A stretch of DNA of 64,000 nucleotides from an uncultured Eubacterium sp. (GCA_900545305.1 UQYD01000001.1:107345-171344); one strand, 5' to 3'. Numbered from the stretch's first letter, positions 16,074 through 24,100 are shown. The notes: a model not told the origin generated them from the letters alone. Numbers and translations: made by a program.

Positions 16074-16259
16074 TTATTTTAAAAGTTTTTCAGTTAAGGT
16101 TACATCATAATAATATGCGTGTTCCCCATGATACGAACAATTACTTGGACAAGGACCACCCATATGCTTTAAATTACTTGGACCACTCATACTTGTGAAA
16201 TAAAAATCAGTGATAACAACATTCCCACATAAATTACATTTCCACGCTACCTTTGTCAT
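16074..16259 (-). CDS. small zinc-ribbon-like protein
   Basis: 61 residues: MTKVAWKCNLCGNVVITDFYF, then GGPCPSNCSYHGEHAYYY. The CNLCG and CPSNC pairs resemble short zinc-ribbon proteins that begin AWKC.xCG; no enzyme motif is present. The ribosome-binding site aaggagagg lies 5 nt before ATG. It is the last gene of the minus-strand module, 46 nt behind the TPR protein. Not assignable to a function. Confidence 0.75.
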   Translation of the reverse strand: MTKVAWKCNLCGNVVITDFYFTSMSGPSNLKHMGGPCPSNCSYHGEHAYYYDVTLTEKLLK

Positions 16260-16305
16260 AATAACCTCTCCTTAAATTATATATTTTTTCTTTATTATTT
16301 TTAAA

Positions 16306-17694
16306 TTATTGTATTTTAAAGTCTGTAACTTTTACATGATAATTATAGGTATCTTCAGCAATAACCAATCTTTGCATATAAAGGCTACTACTAAATGAAC
16401 TATTGGCAGGAATATCAATGGTTGCTTCTTTGCTACCGGTTTTACCGTCATTAATTTCTCCTAAGATTGTAGCTTTTACAGGTCTACTAAGTCTATTTGT
16501 TAGGGTATAGAAAACTTCAACGTCGTAAACCTTATCAGACAATACATAATTATATCCAGTGTTATATACATTCCTTACAACGAAACTTAATTCAGAATGA
16601 GAACTTAAAGATGACACTTTTACAGGCTTACTTAAATATTCTTTATCTTTGCTTATTGTTTTGATAAGTGTAGAATATTTACTTCTCGCCATATTACCAG
16701 CAGTATTAGTAGGTACATTGTCAATACAATTAATAGCATCATTATAATTTCCTTGATTATAATAATTATTTGCAGACTTAAGAGAATCAAGATAGGTCTT
16801 ATAACTGTTGATTGTATATACTAAATCATTAATACTTTTGTTAGTAGGATTAATAGCTTTTGCTAAGTCTATTGTTGCAAGAGCAGAATCAATTTTGTAG
16901 TTTTTGAATTGTGTAGTAGCTATCTGAATATAATAAGATATTACAGAATTTTTTAATTTTTCTATATCTTTGTGGTTTGGGTTAATATTAAAAGATTCGT
17001 TTGCATAGTTGATGGCTGATACAGGGTCTTTTGCTTTAAGTTTTTCATATCCTTTATTAACGTATTGCTCAACAACATTATCTATTGACATAAGCACGTT
17101 TTCCATTTGCTTGTTACGATATGGGGTATATATTTTAGTTATATTTTTATAGGCTTCCGTATATTTGCCTGAATCAAACTGTTTTTTAACATATTTTCCC
17201 ATATTGGTTTGAGCTTCTGTAAACAATTCATCACAAACTTTAAAGTCAGGACAAAGAGCAAGAGCTGTCTTTGTATTTTGCATAGCATTAAAATATCTAT
17301 AATTTGCAATATCTTTTTTGGATTCTTCATATAAAGCACCGGCTTCTTTTATTTTTGAAATTTCGACAACGGCCTCGCTATGGGCGTAGCTTAAAGGCAT
17401 TACCCAGCTATAGTAACTGATGGCTTTATTGTAGTCACCATTAACAATAGCCTCTTTAGCCTTTCTAATATTTCTGTTGTCAAAGGCGTGCCATATAAAC
17501 AAAACACTTATAGTTAAAATAACTATAGCACCTAAAATAATAAAAATGGTTTTTATTAATTGCTTCTTTTCTTTTAGAATTTTAAAAATATTTTTTCTTT
17601 TAGGTTCTTGAGTTACGTCAAGGCTGTTGCCACATTCTGAGCAAGTTTTTAAATCATCTGTACATTCCGTACCACATTTTGGACATTTTTTCAT
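16306..17694 (-). CDS. zinc-ribbon membrane protein with TPR-like repeats
   Basis: 462 residues. N-terminal zinc ribbon MKKCPKCGTECTDDLKTCSECG, a basic stretch, then one transmembrane helix (about residues 48-70, TIFIILGAIVILTISVLFIW). The remainder is a series of helical repeats of TPR type (AIVNGDYNKAISYY, AKDPVSAINYANESFNINPNHKDI, YNQGNYNDAINCIDNVP) and a beta-rich C-terminal domain of about 100 residues. Topology predicts an intracellular ribbon and an extracytoplasmic repeat domain. A scaffold or sensor is plausible; no catalytic motif. RBS ggggagg. Confidence 0.8.
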   Translation of the reverse strand: MKKCPKCGTECTDDLKTCSECGNSLDVTQEPKRKNIFKILKEKKQLIKTIFIILGAIVILTISVLFIWHAFDNRNIRKAKEAIVNGDYNKAISYYSWVMPLSYAHSEAVVEISKIKEAGALYEESKKDIANYRYFNAMQNTKTALALCPDFKVCDELFTEAQTNMGKYVKKQFDSGKYTEAYKNITKIYTPYRNKQMENVLMSIDNVVEQYVNKGYEKLKAKDPVSAINYANESFNINPNHKDIEKLKNSVISYYIQIATTQFKNYKIDSALATIDLAKAINPTNKSINDLVYTINSYKTYLDSLKSANNYYNQGNYNDAINCIDNVPTNTAGNMARSKYSTLIKTISKDKEYLSKPVKVSSLSSHSELSFVVRNVYNTGYNYVLSDKVYDVEVFYTLTNRLSRPVKATILGEINDGKTGSKEATIDIPANSSFSSSLYMQRLVIAEDTYNYHVKVTDFKIQ

Positions 17695-17846
17695 TTGTAA
17701 TACCTCCCCATAAGTTAGTGTGTGTTAAAACACAATTAAATAAGAGTATCGTAATATTTGTCATTGTTTTTACTGATTATAAAAGGTCAGATAATAAGAA
17801 CTTCTATGGAAGGATACTTGTGTAAAGTATGTAGTAATAAATTTGT

Positions 17847-18218
17847 TTATAAATAAGGTCCAACAATAAGTTTTATAAAAAAGAATATAATTACCGTCAT
17901 TATTATAATGGAAAACTTTTCAATGTTACGTTTTTCATATTTTTCAATTTCTTCATTAATATATACACCGTCAACATATAGTACAGATTTTTTTCCGTTA
18001 TTTTCTATTCTGATTACAACCAAAAAGTTTGCTTTAAGCAGAGCACCAAATTTGTTTTGAGAATTTAAAGTACCTCTTACTTCCCAATTTCTACCATTGC
18101 GTTTTTCTTCAAGTATAAGTTCATCGGGAGAGCAAAATATTGCTGTTAATGGTGCATTTAAACGTTCTAATATATTAGGCTTAATAGCTTCAAGAATTTG
18201 ATTTTTATTCCATTCCAT
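17847..18218 (-). CDS. tail-anchored hypothetical protein
   Basis: 123 residues of unrecognised family. The first 90 residues are soluble and alpha/beta-like (PLTAIFCSPDELILEEKRNG, GALLKANFLVVIRIENNGKKSVLYVDGVYI); residues about 100-118 (SIIIMTVIIFFFIKLIVGPY) are a C-terminal membrane anchor. RBS taggagt 8 nt before ATG. Lies 61 nt after the 126-residue gene and 152 nt before the TPR gene, same strand. Confidence 0.7.
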   Translation of the reverse strand: MEWNKNQILEAIKPNILERLNAPLTAIFCSPDELILEEKRNGRNWEVRGTLNSQNKFGALLKANFLVVIRIENNGKKSVLYVDGVYINEEIEKYEKRNIEKFSIIIMTVIIFFFIKLIVGPYL

Positions 18219-18279
18219 AATATTTACTCCTATCTCTTTATCATATGTATTTGTAAAAATATAGTTTTCGTGTTAATGA

Positions 18280-18660
18280 TTAATTTTTGTTTACATTCAT
18301 ATATACAAAGTTACCGTAAGATTTTTCAGCATAATCAGTTAATTGAGTACCCTTATATTTATCTCTTATTTCGTCTTCTGCAAATTTACCTACAAATTCA
18401 GACCTTGTTTCAGCAGATACAATTTTGTCTTCAGTATTTATAGTGTTAAGTGTTGTTCCGGCATCAACCCAGGCAGATACTTCAAAAACATCAATAATTT
18501 CACCATTGCAAACAGCAACAACATATTTAAGAATACTTCTTTTTTCTTTATCAATGTCCCAAGCAGTACGGCAAGTATCATATAACTGGAAATCTGTCAT
18601 ATCAGGTTTGTATGTATTATTTATCTTTACAGCGATTGCATTTGTTTTTTCATTAAACAT
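18280..18660 (-). CDS. small conserved protein, first gene of the minus-strand module
   Basis: 126 residues from ATG 18660, which has gaaagga at 8 nt; the in-frame ATG at 18669 overlaps that site. Visible pattern: DMTDFQLYDTCRTAWDID, YVVAVCNGEIIDVFEVSAW, RSEFVGKFAEDEIRDKYKG and YGNFVYMNVN. I recognise this as the shape of a small widespread uncharacterised family (LYEATR.xW, ALAV..GVI.EV..I..W, F.G..A.......Y.G...), but I know no established function for it. Driven by a consensus promoter with overlapping palindromes. Confidence 0.72.
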   Translation of the reverse strand: MFNEKTNAIAVKINNTYKPDMTDFQLYDTCRTAWDIDKEKRSILKYVVAVCNGEIIDVFEVSAWVDAGTTLNTINTEDKIVSAETRSEFVGKFAEDEIRDKYKGTQLTDYAEKSYGNFVYMNVNKN

Positions 18661-18703
18661 ATTTATCATCCTTTCAAAAATATATGGTGTTGGTTGCTAG
18701 AAT

Positions 18704-18757
18704 TTAATTATATTTACACAATTTAGCATAATGTAGTTTTTTAGCTGTACTTTTCAT
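18704..18757 (-). CDS. possible 17-codon leader ORF
   Basis: On the minus strand aaggagg is followed after only 2 nt by ATG, then MKSTAKKLHYAKLCKYN and a stop, inside the leader of the small conserved gene. The strong ribosome-binding site without another gene is noteworthy, but the spacing is too short for efficient initiation; it may instead be chance or a decoy site. Confidence 0.25.
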   Translation of the reverse strand: MKSTAKKLHYAKLCKYN

Positions 18758-18821
18758 TTCCTCCTTCATTTTAAAAAATTTGTGTAAATACATAATTAAA
18801 TTAATTTGTAAGTATACTTAT

Positions 18822-18851
18822 ATTATAGTCCAAAATGGTCTATTCTGTCAA
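18822..18851 (-). promoter_or_regulatory. perfect consensus promoter of the minus-strand module
   Basis: Minus strand: TTGACA (complement of 18846-18851), 18-nt spacer, TATAAT (complement of 18822-18827). Both hexamers match the sigma-A consensus exactly. Confidence 0.85.
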
Positions 18852-18869
18852 TAGTCCGTTTTGGCGAAT
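18825..18869. promoter_or_regulatory. candidate XRE operator pair
   Basis: O1, 18825-18843, is a near-perfect palindrome ATAG-CC...GG-CTAT in the promoter spacer and -10. A second, less symmetric copy starts 26 nt away at 18851 (ATAGTCCGTTTTGG) just upstream of the -35. Both contain CC(4-5 nt A/T)GG and share ATAGTCC. The divergent XRE gene starts at 18921, fitting a local repressor site. Confidence 0.65.
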
Positions 18870-18920
18870 TAATCGAATACATTATTGACTTTTGAGATAA
18901 TAATTCTGAGGTGATTATTG

Positions 18921-19142
18921 ATGAAATATGAAAGAATAAGAAATCTTAGAGAAGACCAAGATTTAACTCAAGCATATATTGGTAAAGTCCTGAATGTTAC
19001 CCAAAAGTCATATTCCAGATATGAAAATGGAGATAGAGCCATACCTATTGAGCTTTTATCAAAACTTGCTGATTTTTATGATACAAGTGTTGATTATTTA
19101 ATAAATCGTACAAATATTAAAACTCCTTATCCTAAAAAATAG
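18921..19142 (+). CDS. XRE-family helix-turn-helix regulator
   Basis: 73 residues, a bare Cro/CI-type HTH: MKYERIRNLREDQDLTQAYIG (helices 1-2), KVLNVTQKSYSRYENGDRAIP (recognition region), ELLSKLADFYDTSVDYLINRT. No ligand domain. ATG 18921 is 7 nt after gaggtg; the in-frame TTG at 18918 is less well spaced. Divergent from the minus-strand module and adjacent to the palindromes described, so it probably represses the module promoter and perhaps itself. Confidence 0.88.
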   Translation: MKYERIRNLREDQDLTQAYIGKVLNVTQKSYSRYENGDRAIPIELLSKLADFYDTSVDYLINRTNIKTPYPKK

Positions 19143-19277
19143 ATTTAATATACAGCATTAATGTAAAATTTCTTATTTCATTAGATGAGAGCTTTACTAT
19201 ATAGAAAATCAAAAGTTTAAGAGAGATTAGCCGTGATATGCCTTTCTTAGTTATGTATATATCAAATGTAAATGGTA

Positions 19278-19283
19278 TATAAT
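19278..19283 (+). promoter_or_regulatory. -10 element of cwlD promoter
   Basis: TATAAT at 19278-19283, 27 nt before the TTG start; -35 poorly conserved, as for promoters needing an activator or another sigma factor. Confidence 0.35.
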
Positions 19284-19309
19284 ACTATATATGTTTAGGA
19301 ATGATAGTT

Positions 19310-20002
19310 TTGAAAAATATAAAACTTTCGGGAAATAAGTGGCTTTTAATATGTTACATAGCTTTGTTATGCCTTGGTATTGCAAGGGCACATTATAATA
19401 AGTCTGTTAATACAGCATCTTTACCGGTAGAAAAGAAAAATATTGTTATAGATGCCGGACACGGAGGTTTTGACCCTGGAAAGGTTGCATCTGATGGCAT
19501 ACAGGAAAAGGGTATAAATTTGAAAATATCTGAAAAATTGAAAGCCTATTTAGAACAGGGTGGAGCAGTTGTATATATGACAAGGCTAGATGATACCTCT
19601 CTTTCGGATAAAAAAAGGGAAGACTTAAAAAACAGAACTTTAATAGGAAATGGAGAAAATGTAGATTTATTTGTAAGTGTTCATCAAAATTCTTTTCCAA
19701 AAAATTCTGCAAAAGGAGCACAGGTGTTCTATTACAAAAAATCTGAAAATGGAAAAAGGCTGGCTACTTGTATTCAATCAAGGTTAAAGGAAGTTGTAGA
19801 CACAGAAAATGACAGAGTTGCAAAGCCCAATAAAGATTATTACGTTTTAAGAGAAATAACTGTTCCCAGTGTTATTGTAGAATGTGGGTTTTTAAGTAAT
19901 TCCGTTGAGCATGATTTATTGCAAAGTGACAAGTATCAATCTAAATTAGCTTGGGCAATATATATGGGTATACTAGATTACTATGGAGAAGGCAAAGTAT
20001 AA
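19310..20002 (+). CDS. cwlD: N-acetylmuramoyl-L-alanine amidase CwlD
   Basis: 230 residues from TTG 19310 (agga 9 nt ahead; ATG 19301 directly touches it). N-terminal membrane/signal helix (WLLICYIALLCLGIARA), then an Amidase_3 domain with zinc ligands in VIDAGHGGFDPG, the Glu of IQEKGINL, VSVHQNSF and the catalytic Glu in VIVECGFLSN. In spore formers CwlD makes muramic-delta-lactam in cortex peptidoglycan; the short length with one helix and no cell-wall repeats fits CwlD. Confidence 0.88.
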   Translation: MKNIKLSGNKWLLICYIALLCLGIARAHYNKSVNTASLPVEKKNIVIDAGHGGFDPGKVASDGIQEKGINLKISEKLKAYLEQGGAVVYMTRLDDTSLSDKKREDLKNRTLIGNGENVDLFVSVHQNSFPKNSAKGAQVFYYKKSENGKRLATCIQSRLKEVVDTENDRVAKPNKDYYVLREITVPSVIVECGFLSNSVEHDLLQSDKYQSKLAWAIYMGILDYYGEGKV

Positions 20003-20038
20003 TACATTATTAAATTTTCTTTAAGTCATAAAAATATA

Positions 20039-20068
20039 TTGTATTAATTTGGAAGTATGTGGTATAAT
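20039..20068 (+). promoter_or_regulatory. promoter of the DUF1292 gene
   Basis: TTGTAT (20039-20044), 18-nt spacer, TATAAT (20063-20068). Confidence 0.6.
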
Positions 20069-20102
20069 CAAAATACATTTAAAAAGCAAAGGAGGCTATA
20101 TA

Positions 20103-20483
20103 ATGGACGAATTAAAAACAAATACTTGTGGTTGTGGACATGACCACGAACATGAACACGGTGAAGATTGTGGTTGTGGTGAACACGCAACAATGATGTT
20201 ACAGCTTGATGATGGTAGCGAACTTAAATGTACTGTACTTGGAATTTTTGATGTAGAAGAAATCGAAGGTAAAGAGTATATCGCTTTACTTCGTGAAGAT
20301 AATGATGAAGTTCTCATTTATGAATATAGCGAAGATGAAAATGAAGAACCTATTCTTGCAAATATCGAATCTGATGATGATTATGATAAGGTTCAGAGTG
20401 CTTTTATGACATTGTTAGATATTGATGAAGAAGATATTGAAGAACTTGAAGACGAATTATTAGATGACTTAGACAAAGAATAA
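20103..20483 (+). CDS. DUF1292 (YrzB-like) acidic protein with His/Cys-rich N-terminus
   Basis: 126 residues. The first 28 are rich in Cys and His (CGCGHDHEHEHGEDCGCGEH), a likely metal-binding extension; the rest is a DUF1292 domain (MLQLDDGSELKCTVLGIFDVEE..YIALLRED..EVLIYEYSED) with a very acidic tail. ATG 20103 follows aaaggagg; the upstream extension of the frame lacks a site. Function unknown in the family; the N-terminal extension suggests metal sensing or storage. Confidence 0.88.
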   Translation: MDELKTNTCGCGHDHEHEHGEDCGCGEHATMMLQLDDGSELKCTVLGIFDVEEIEGKEYIALLREDNDEVLIYEYSEDENEEPILANIESDDDYDKVQSAFMTLLDIDEEDIEELEDELLDDLDKE

Positions 20484-20491
20484 TTCCGTTG

Positions 20492-20524
20492 GGACTATCT
20501 GAATAGGTAGTCCTTTCTTTTTTT
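20492..20524 (+). terminator. terminator after the DUF1292 gene
   Basis: ggactatct (20492-20500) pairs with aggtagtcc (20505-20513) with one wobble, then a T-rich run to 20524. Confidence 0.85.
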
Positions 20525-20604
20525 GTTGATTTATGCTAAAATATGTAAGTGTTTTTAGTATATACTTAAGGGGTATGTTTTAAAAAGCAAAGGAGGAAAA
20601 AAAG

Positions 20605-22176
20605 TTGGCGAAAGGAGAAAAGAGAAAAAAGGTAAAAAGTGGCTTTTTCAGAGTAATATTTAGCCGTACAGGACTTGTATTTGTTCTTATTTTGCTACAG
20701 TTAGCTTTGTTGCTTTTTGGGTATTATTATTTAACAATCTACAAAGGTATTTTTTATGGAATAATGATTACTGTTAGTGTTTTGCTTGTTGTATATATAC
20801 ACAATTCAGACAGTGATCCAAGTTTCAAAATGGCATGGCTTATTCCTATATTGTTAGCACCAGCTTTTGGTGCGTTTTTCTATTTGTTTATACATTTGCA
20901 GGTAGGTACAAAAGTAATAGCAAGAAGACTTCAAAAAAATTATTTTGATACATCTGCTTTTTTGGAACAAGATGAGCTTGTGAAAAAAGAGTTGGAAATA
21001 GAAAATCCGAGAGTAGCAGGTTTGGCCCACTATGTAAAAAATTATGGTGGCTATCCAATATATAACGGAACAGGAGCAAAATATTATCCTTTTGGAGAAG
21101 ATGTATTTGAAGACCTTAAAAAAGATTTGAGAAAAGCTAAGAAGTTTATTTTTCTTGAATTTTTCATTATTGAAAGAGGGGTAATGTTTGATTCAATATT
21201 AAATATTTTAAGGGAAAAGGTAAGAGAAGGCGTAGAAGTTCGTTTGATGTATGATGGAACTTGCTCAATAATGCTTGTTCCTTATAATTTTCCTAGTCAA
21301 GTAGAAAAAATGGGAATAAAATGCAAGGTGTTTTCTCAAGTTAGACCTTTCTTATCTACAAGTCAGAATAATAGAGACCATAGAAAAATTGTTGTTATAG
21401 ACGGTCATACAGGTTATACCGGTGGATTTAATTTAGCCGATGAATACATTAATGTAAAATACAGATTTGGTGTATGGAAAGACACAGGCGTAAAAATCAA
21501 TGGTCCTGCTGTAAAGAATATGACAATGATGTTTTTGCAAATGTGGAATGTGACAGGAAATGAAAAAGAAAATTATCAGGAATATATACTTCCTGATAAC
21601 CACGCCTATGAATTTGGGTATGACAGAAAAGGCTATGTAATGCCTTATGGTGACAGTCCCTTAGATAAGGAAAACATAGGAAAACAGGTCTACATTGATA
21701 TAATGAATAATTCAAAGAAATATGTTCATATAGTAACACCTTATCTTATACTTGATTCAGATACGGTATGTACATTAAAATATGTGGCAAAAAGAGGGGT
21801 ATCTGTAAAAATAATTACACCACATATTCCGGATAAAAAATATGTTTATTATTTGGCACATTCCCATTATAAGGACCTGATTTCAAACGGTATAGAAATA
21901 TATGAGTATACACCAGGCTTTGTTCATGCAAAAATGTTTGTTAGTGACGATATGAAGGCTGTAGTTGGTACAATTAACTTGGATTTTAGAAGTCTTTATC
22001 TTCATTGGGAAGATGCTGTATATTTCTATGGTAATTCAGTTGTTCATAGTGTTGAAAATGATTTTATGGAGACACTTTCAAAATGTCAAAAAATAAGTTT
22101 AGAGGATTGTAAGAAGTTTTCTTTATTTGATAAGGTTGCAGGAAAAGTTTTAAGACTTATTGCTCCGTTGATGTAA
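20605..22176 (+). CDS. cls: cardiolipin synthase (PLD family)
   Basis: 523 residues. Two N-terminal membrane helices (GLVFVLILLQLALLLFGYYY and GIMITVSVLLVVYI), a third hydrophobic segment (LIPILLAPAFGAFFYLFI), then two PLD domains with HKD motifs: DHRKIVVIDGHTGYTGGFN (about residue 260) and HAKMFVSDDMKAVVGTINLD (about 440). Condenses two phosphatidylglycerols at the membrane. Start TTG 20605, 8 nt after aggagg. Its leader repeats an 18-nt block also found before the DUF1292 gene. Confidence 0.94.
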   Translation: MAKGEKRKKVKSGFFRVIFSRTGLVFVLILLQLALLLFGYYYLTIYKGIFYGIMITVSVLLVVYIHNSDSDPSFKMAWLIPILLAPAFGAFFYLFIHLQVGTKVIARRLQKNYFDTSAFLEQDELVKKELEIENPRVAGLAHYVKNYGGYPIYNGTGAKYYPFGEDVFEDLKKDLRKAKKFIFLEFFIIERGVMFDSILNILREKVREGVEVRLMYDGTCSIMLVPYNFPSQVEKMGIKCKVFSQVRPFLSTSQNNRDHRKIVVIDGHTGYTGGFNLADEYINVKYRFGVWKDTGVKINGPAVKNMTMMFLQMWNVTGNEKENYQEYILPDNHAYEFGYDRKGYVMPYGDSPLDKENIGKQVYIDIMNNSKKYVHIVTPYLILDSDTVCTLKYVAKRGVSVKIITPHIPDKKYVYYLAHSHYKDLISNGIEIYEYTPGFVHAKMFVSDDMKAVVGTINLDFRSLYLHWEDAVYFYGNSVVHSVENDFMETLSKCQKISLEDCKKFSLFDKVAGKVLRLIAPLM

Positions 22177-22179
22177 TTT

Positions 22180-22216
22180 ATAAGGTGCTGGATAAATTTC
22201 AGTGCCTTATTTTTTT
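22180..22216 (+). terminator. terminator after cls
   Basis: ataaggtgctg (22180-22190) pairs with cagtgccttat (22200-22210) with two wobbles; T-tract to 22216. Confidence 0.88.
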
Positions 22217-22273
22217 GTAATAATTAATTCTGATAATGAATATATTTTCTATATTGCATTTGGGGTGAGTGTA

Positions 22274-23869
22274 TTGGAAAAACCTCCTTATTCTGATGAA
22301 TTTTATGAGGTAATGCTTGAAAATGAAATTACACTACAAAATGAATTTGGAATTACAGATGTAAAAGTATGTCATTTAAAAAACAGTTCCTTTGTAGTTG
22401 CCTATATTCCGGCTGATGTATACAGGAGAGTTATTAGTCAAAGAGGGTCTTTTGAGGGTGCATTACTAGCAGGAGCACCTATTATTATGGGATTGACAGA
22501 TGCTGAATTAAATAGTGCTATAGATGTATACAGACTTAGGGATAGTCCTATAGATTTAAGAGGACAAAATACTATAATAGGTATAGTTGATACAGGAATA
22601 GATTATAAAAATGAGGAATTTATAAGAGAAGACGGTACAAGCAGAATATTAAATATATGGGATATGACAATAGACAGTGATGATGACAATGTATGCTTTG
22701 GCACTGAATTTTCAAATGAAGAACTTACAGAACAAAGTGCTGATACTACAGATGAAGTAGGTCATGGAACAAGAATGGCACAAGTAGCAGGGGGCAGAAG
22801 TGGAGTAGCACCTGATTGTGAATTTATTGTTGTAAAATTAAAAAGGGCAAAGAAAAGTATATTAGATTTATATGGGCTAAATAGTGATACTGAAAGCTAC
22901 GAATCCTCAGATGTGGTATTAGGTATAGACTATCTTGTTACAAAGTCTATAGAATATAGGAAACCAATATCTATTATACTTGGTTTAGGTACTAATCAAG
23001 GAGGCCATGACGGATTAACTGTAATAGAGAGAATTTTATCTCAAATGGCATTAAGAATAGGGGTTGGAATAAGTGTATCTGCTGGTAATGAGGCTTTGTC
23101 AGGACACCACACGTCATTTACCCTTGAAGGTTCTTCGCCCTATTATGATATGGAAATTAACGTAGCAAATAATGAAAAAAGTTTTCCAGTATGGATTTGG
23201 AATAGCCTGTTTAGCGAGATAGAAGTCAGTATTATCTCTCCCTTGGGTGAAGAAACAGGAAGAATACCGACTAGGAATAATTTTACCAATACTTACAATT
23301 TTAATATTAGTTTAACTTCTGTAAGGGTTTACTATGAATTGCCGGCATCTTGGGGACGTGACCAAAGAACAACATTGGTATTTAATAATCCTATTGAAGG
23401 GGTATGGAAGATTAGGGTATATAATATTGGTGTTACAGGGGTAGTAAATAGCTGGTTGCCTTCAAATGGATTTATAAAGAGAGATACAAGGTTTTTAAAT
23501 CCTGACCCATATATTACAGTAACTGTACCGTCAACAGCAAATTATATAATGTGTGTAGGGGCTTTTGACCCATCTACAAAAACTGTTTATTCAACTTCCG
23601 GCAGAGGACCTACAAGGCAAGGAATAGTGTTGCCTAGTTTTGTTGCCCCTTCTGATGGCAGTACAAGTATAGCTACAGCAGTAAACGGAGGAGCAACAGC
23701 ATTAATTTTGGAATGGGGTTTAAATAGAATAAATAACCTGAATATAAATTCTTTAGCGATTTTGGAATATATTACAAGGTCTGCTACAAAAAAATTAGAA
23801 GACATATATCCTAATACAATTTCTGGCTATGGAAGATTAAATATTTTTAATGCAATAGCCAGTATTTAG
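22274..23869 (+). CDS. subtilisin-like serine protease (S8, Csp-like)
   Basis: 531 residues from TTG 22274 (ggggtg 6 nt ahead). The frame is open back to 22202, but that start lies inside the cls terminator. Catalytic Asp in GIVDTGIDY (about residue 108), His in VGHGTRMAQVAGG (about 165), oxyanion Asn in SAGNEA, catalytic Ser in GSTSIATAVNGGATAL (about 467), where the usual G of GTS is Ser. A large insertion with a beta-rich domain sits between Asn and Ser, as in clostridial Csp germination proteases and gut Lachnospiraceae S8 relatives. No signal peptide. Role in germination is possible, not shown. Confidence 0.85.
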   Translation: MEKPPYSDEFYEVMLENEITLQNEFGITDVKVCHLKNSSFVVAYIPADVYRRVISQRGSFEGALLAGAPIIMGLTDAELNSAIDVYRLRDSPIDLRGQNTIIGIVDTGIDYKNEEFIREDGTSRILNIWDMTIDSDDDNVCFGTEFSNEELTEQSADTTDEVGHGTRMAQVAGGRSGVAPDCEFIVVKLKRAKKSILDLYGLNSDTESYESSDVVLGIDYLVTKSIEYRKPISIILGLGTNQGGHDGLTVIERILSQMALRIGVGISVSAGNEALSGHHTSFTLEGSSPYYDMEINVANNEKSFPVWIWNSLFSEIEVSIISPLGEETGRIPTRNNFTNTYNFNISLTSVRVYYELPASWGRDQRTTLVFNNPIEGVWKIRVYNIGVTGVVNSWLPSNGFIKRDTRFLNPDPYITVTVPSTANYIMCVGAFDPSTKTVYSTSGRGPTRQGIVLPSFVAPSDGSTSIATAVNGGATALILEWGLNRINNLNINSLAILEYITRSATKKLEDIYPNTISGYGRLNIFNAIASI

Positions 23870-23899
23870 TATAAAAATAAAGAAATGTTGCATAATTAT

Positions 23900-23941
23900 A
23901 AAAGTAAAGTTAAGTGAAAAAGTTTGACTTTACTTTTTTTT
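23900..23941 (+). terminator. terminator after the S8 protease gene
   Basis: aaaagtaaagt (23900-23910) pairs with actttactttt (23927-23937), followed by Ts. Confidence 0.85.
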
Positions 23942-24038
23942 ATTAAGTATAAAAGGGTATTCAACGGATAATTTAAAAATATATATTAATTAAATAAGTA
24001 GAATTTTTTTACAATTTATGATATTATATAAAGAAGTA

Positions 24039-24066
24039 TTGACAATTTTCATATTTATGATATAAT
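24039..24066 (+). promoter_or_regulatory. his operon promoter
   Basis: TTGACA (24039-24044), 16-nt spacer ending in TGA, TATAAT (24061-24066): a consensus promoter with an extended -10. Confidence 0.88.
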
Positions 24067-24078
24067 TTTAGTAATTTA

Positions 24079-24100
24079 TCACTTTACTAGACTAAAGTGA
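24079..24100. promoter_or_regulatory. inverted repeat between his promoter and hisZ
   Basis: tcacttta-ctagac-taaagtga: perfect 8-bp arms, located about +13 to +34 of the predicted transcript. The position suits a repressor operator for histidine control (a TrpR-like HisR/YerC regulator is known in Firmicutes) or a 5' hairpin; which one is inference. Confidence 0.6.

Noticed and set aside
16016..16198. 60-codon + strand ORF after the HAD gene
   Set aside because: It runs through the 17-bp bidirectional terminator and opposite the zinc-ribbon gene, and has no ribosome-binding site.
22202..22273. N-terminal extension of the S8 protease
   Set aside because: The start codon lies inside the cls terminator stem; TTG 22274 has its own site.
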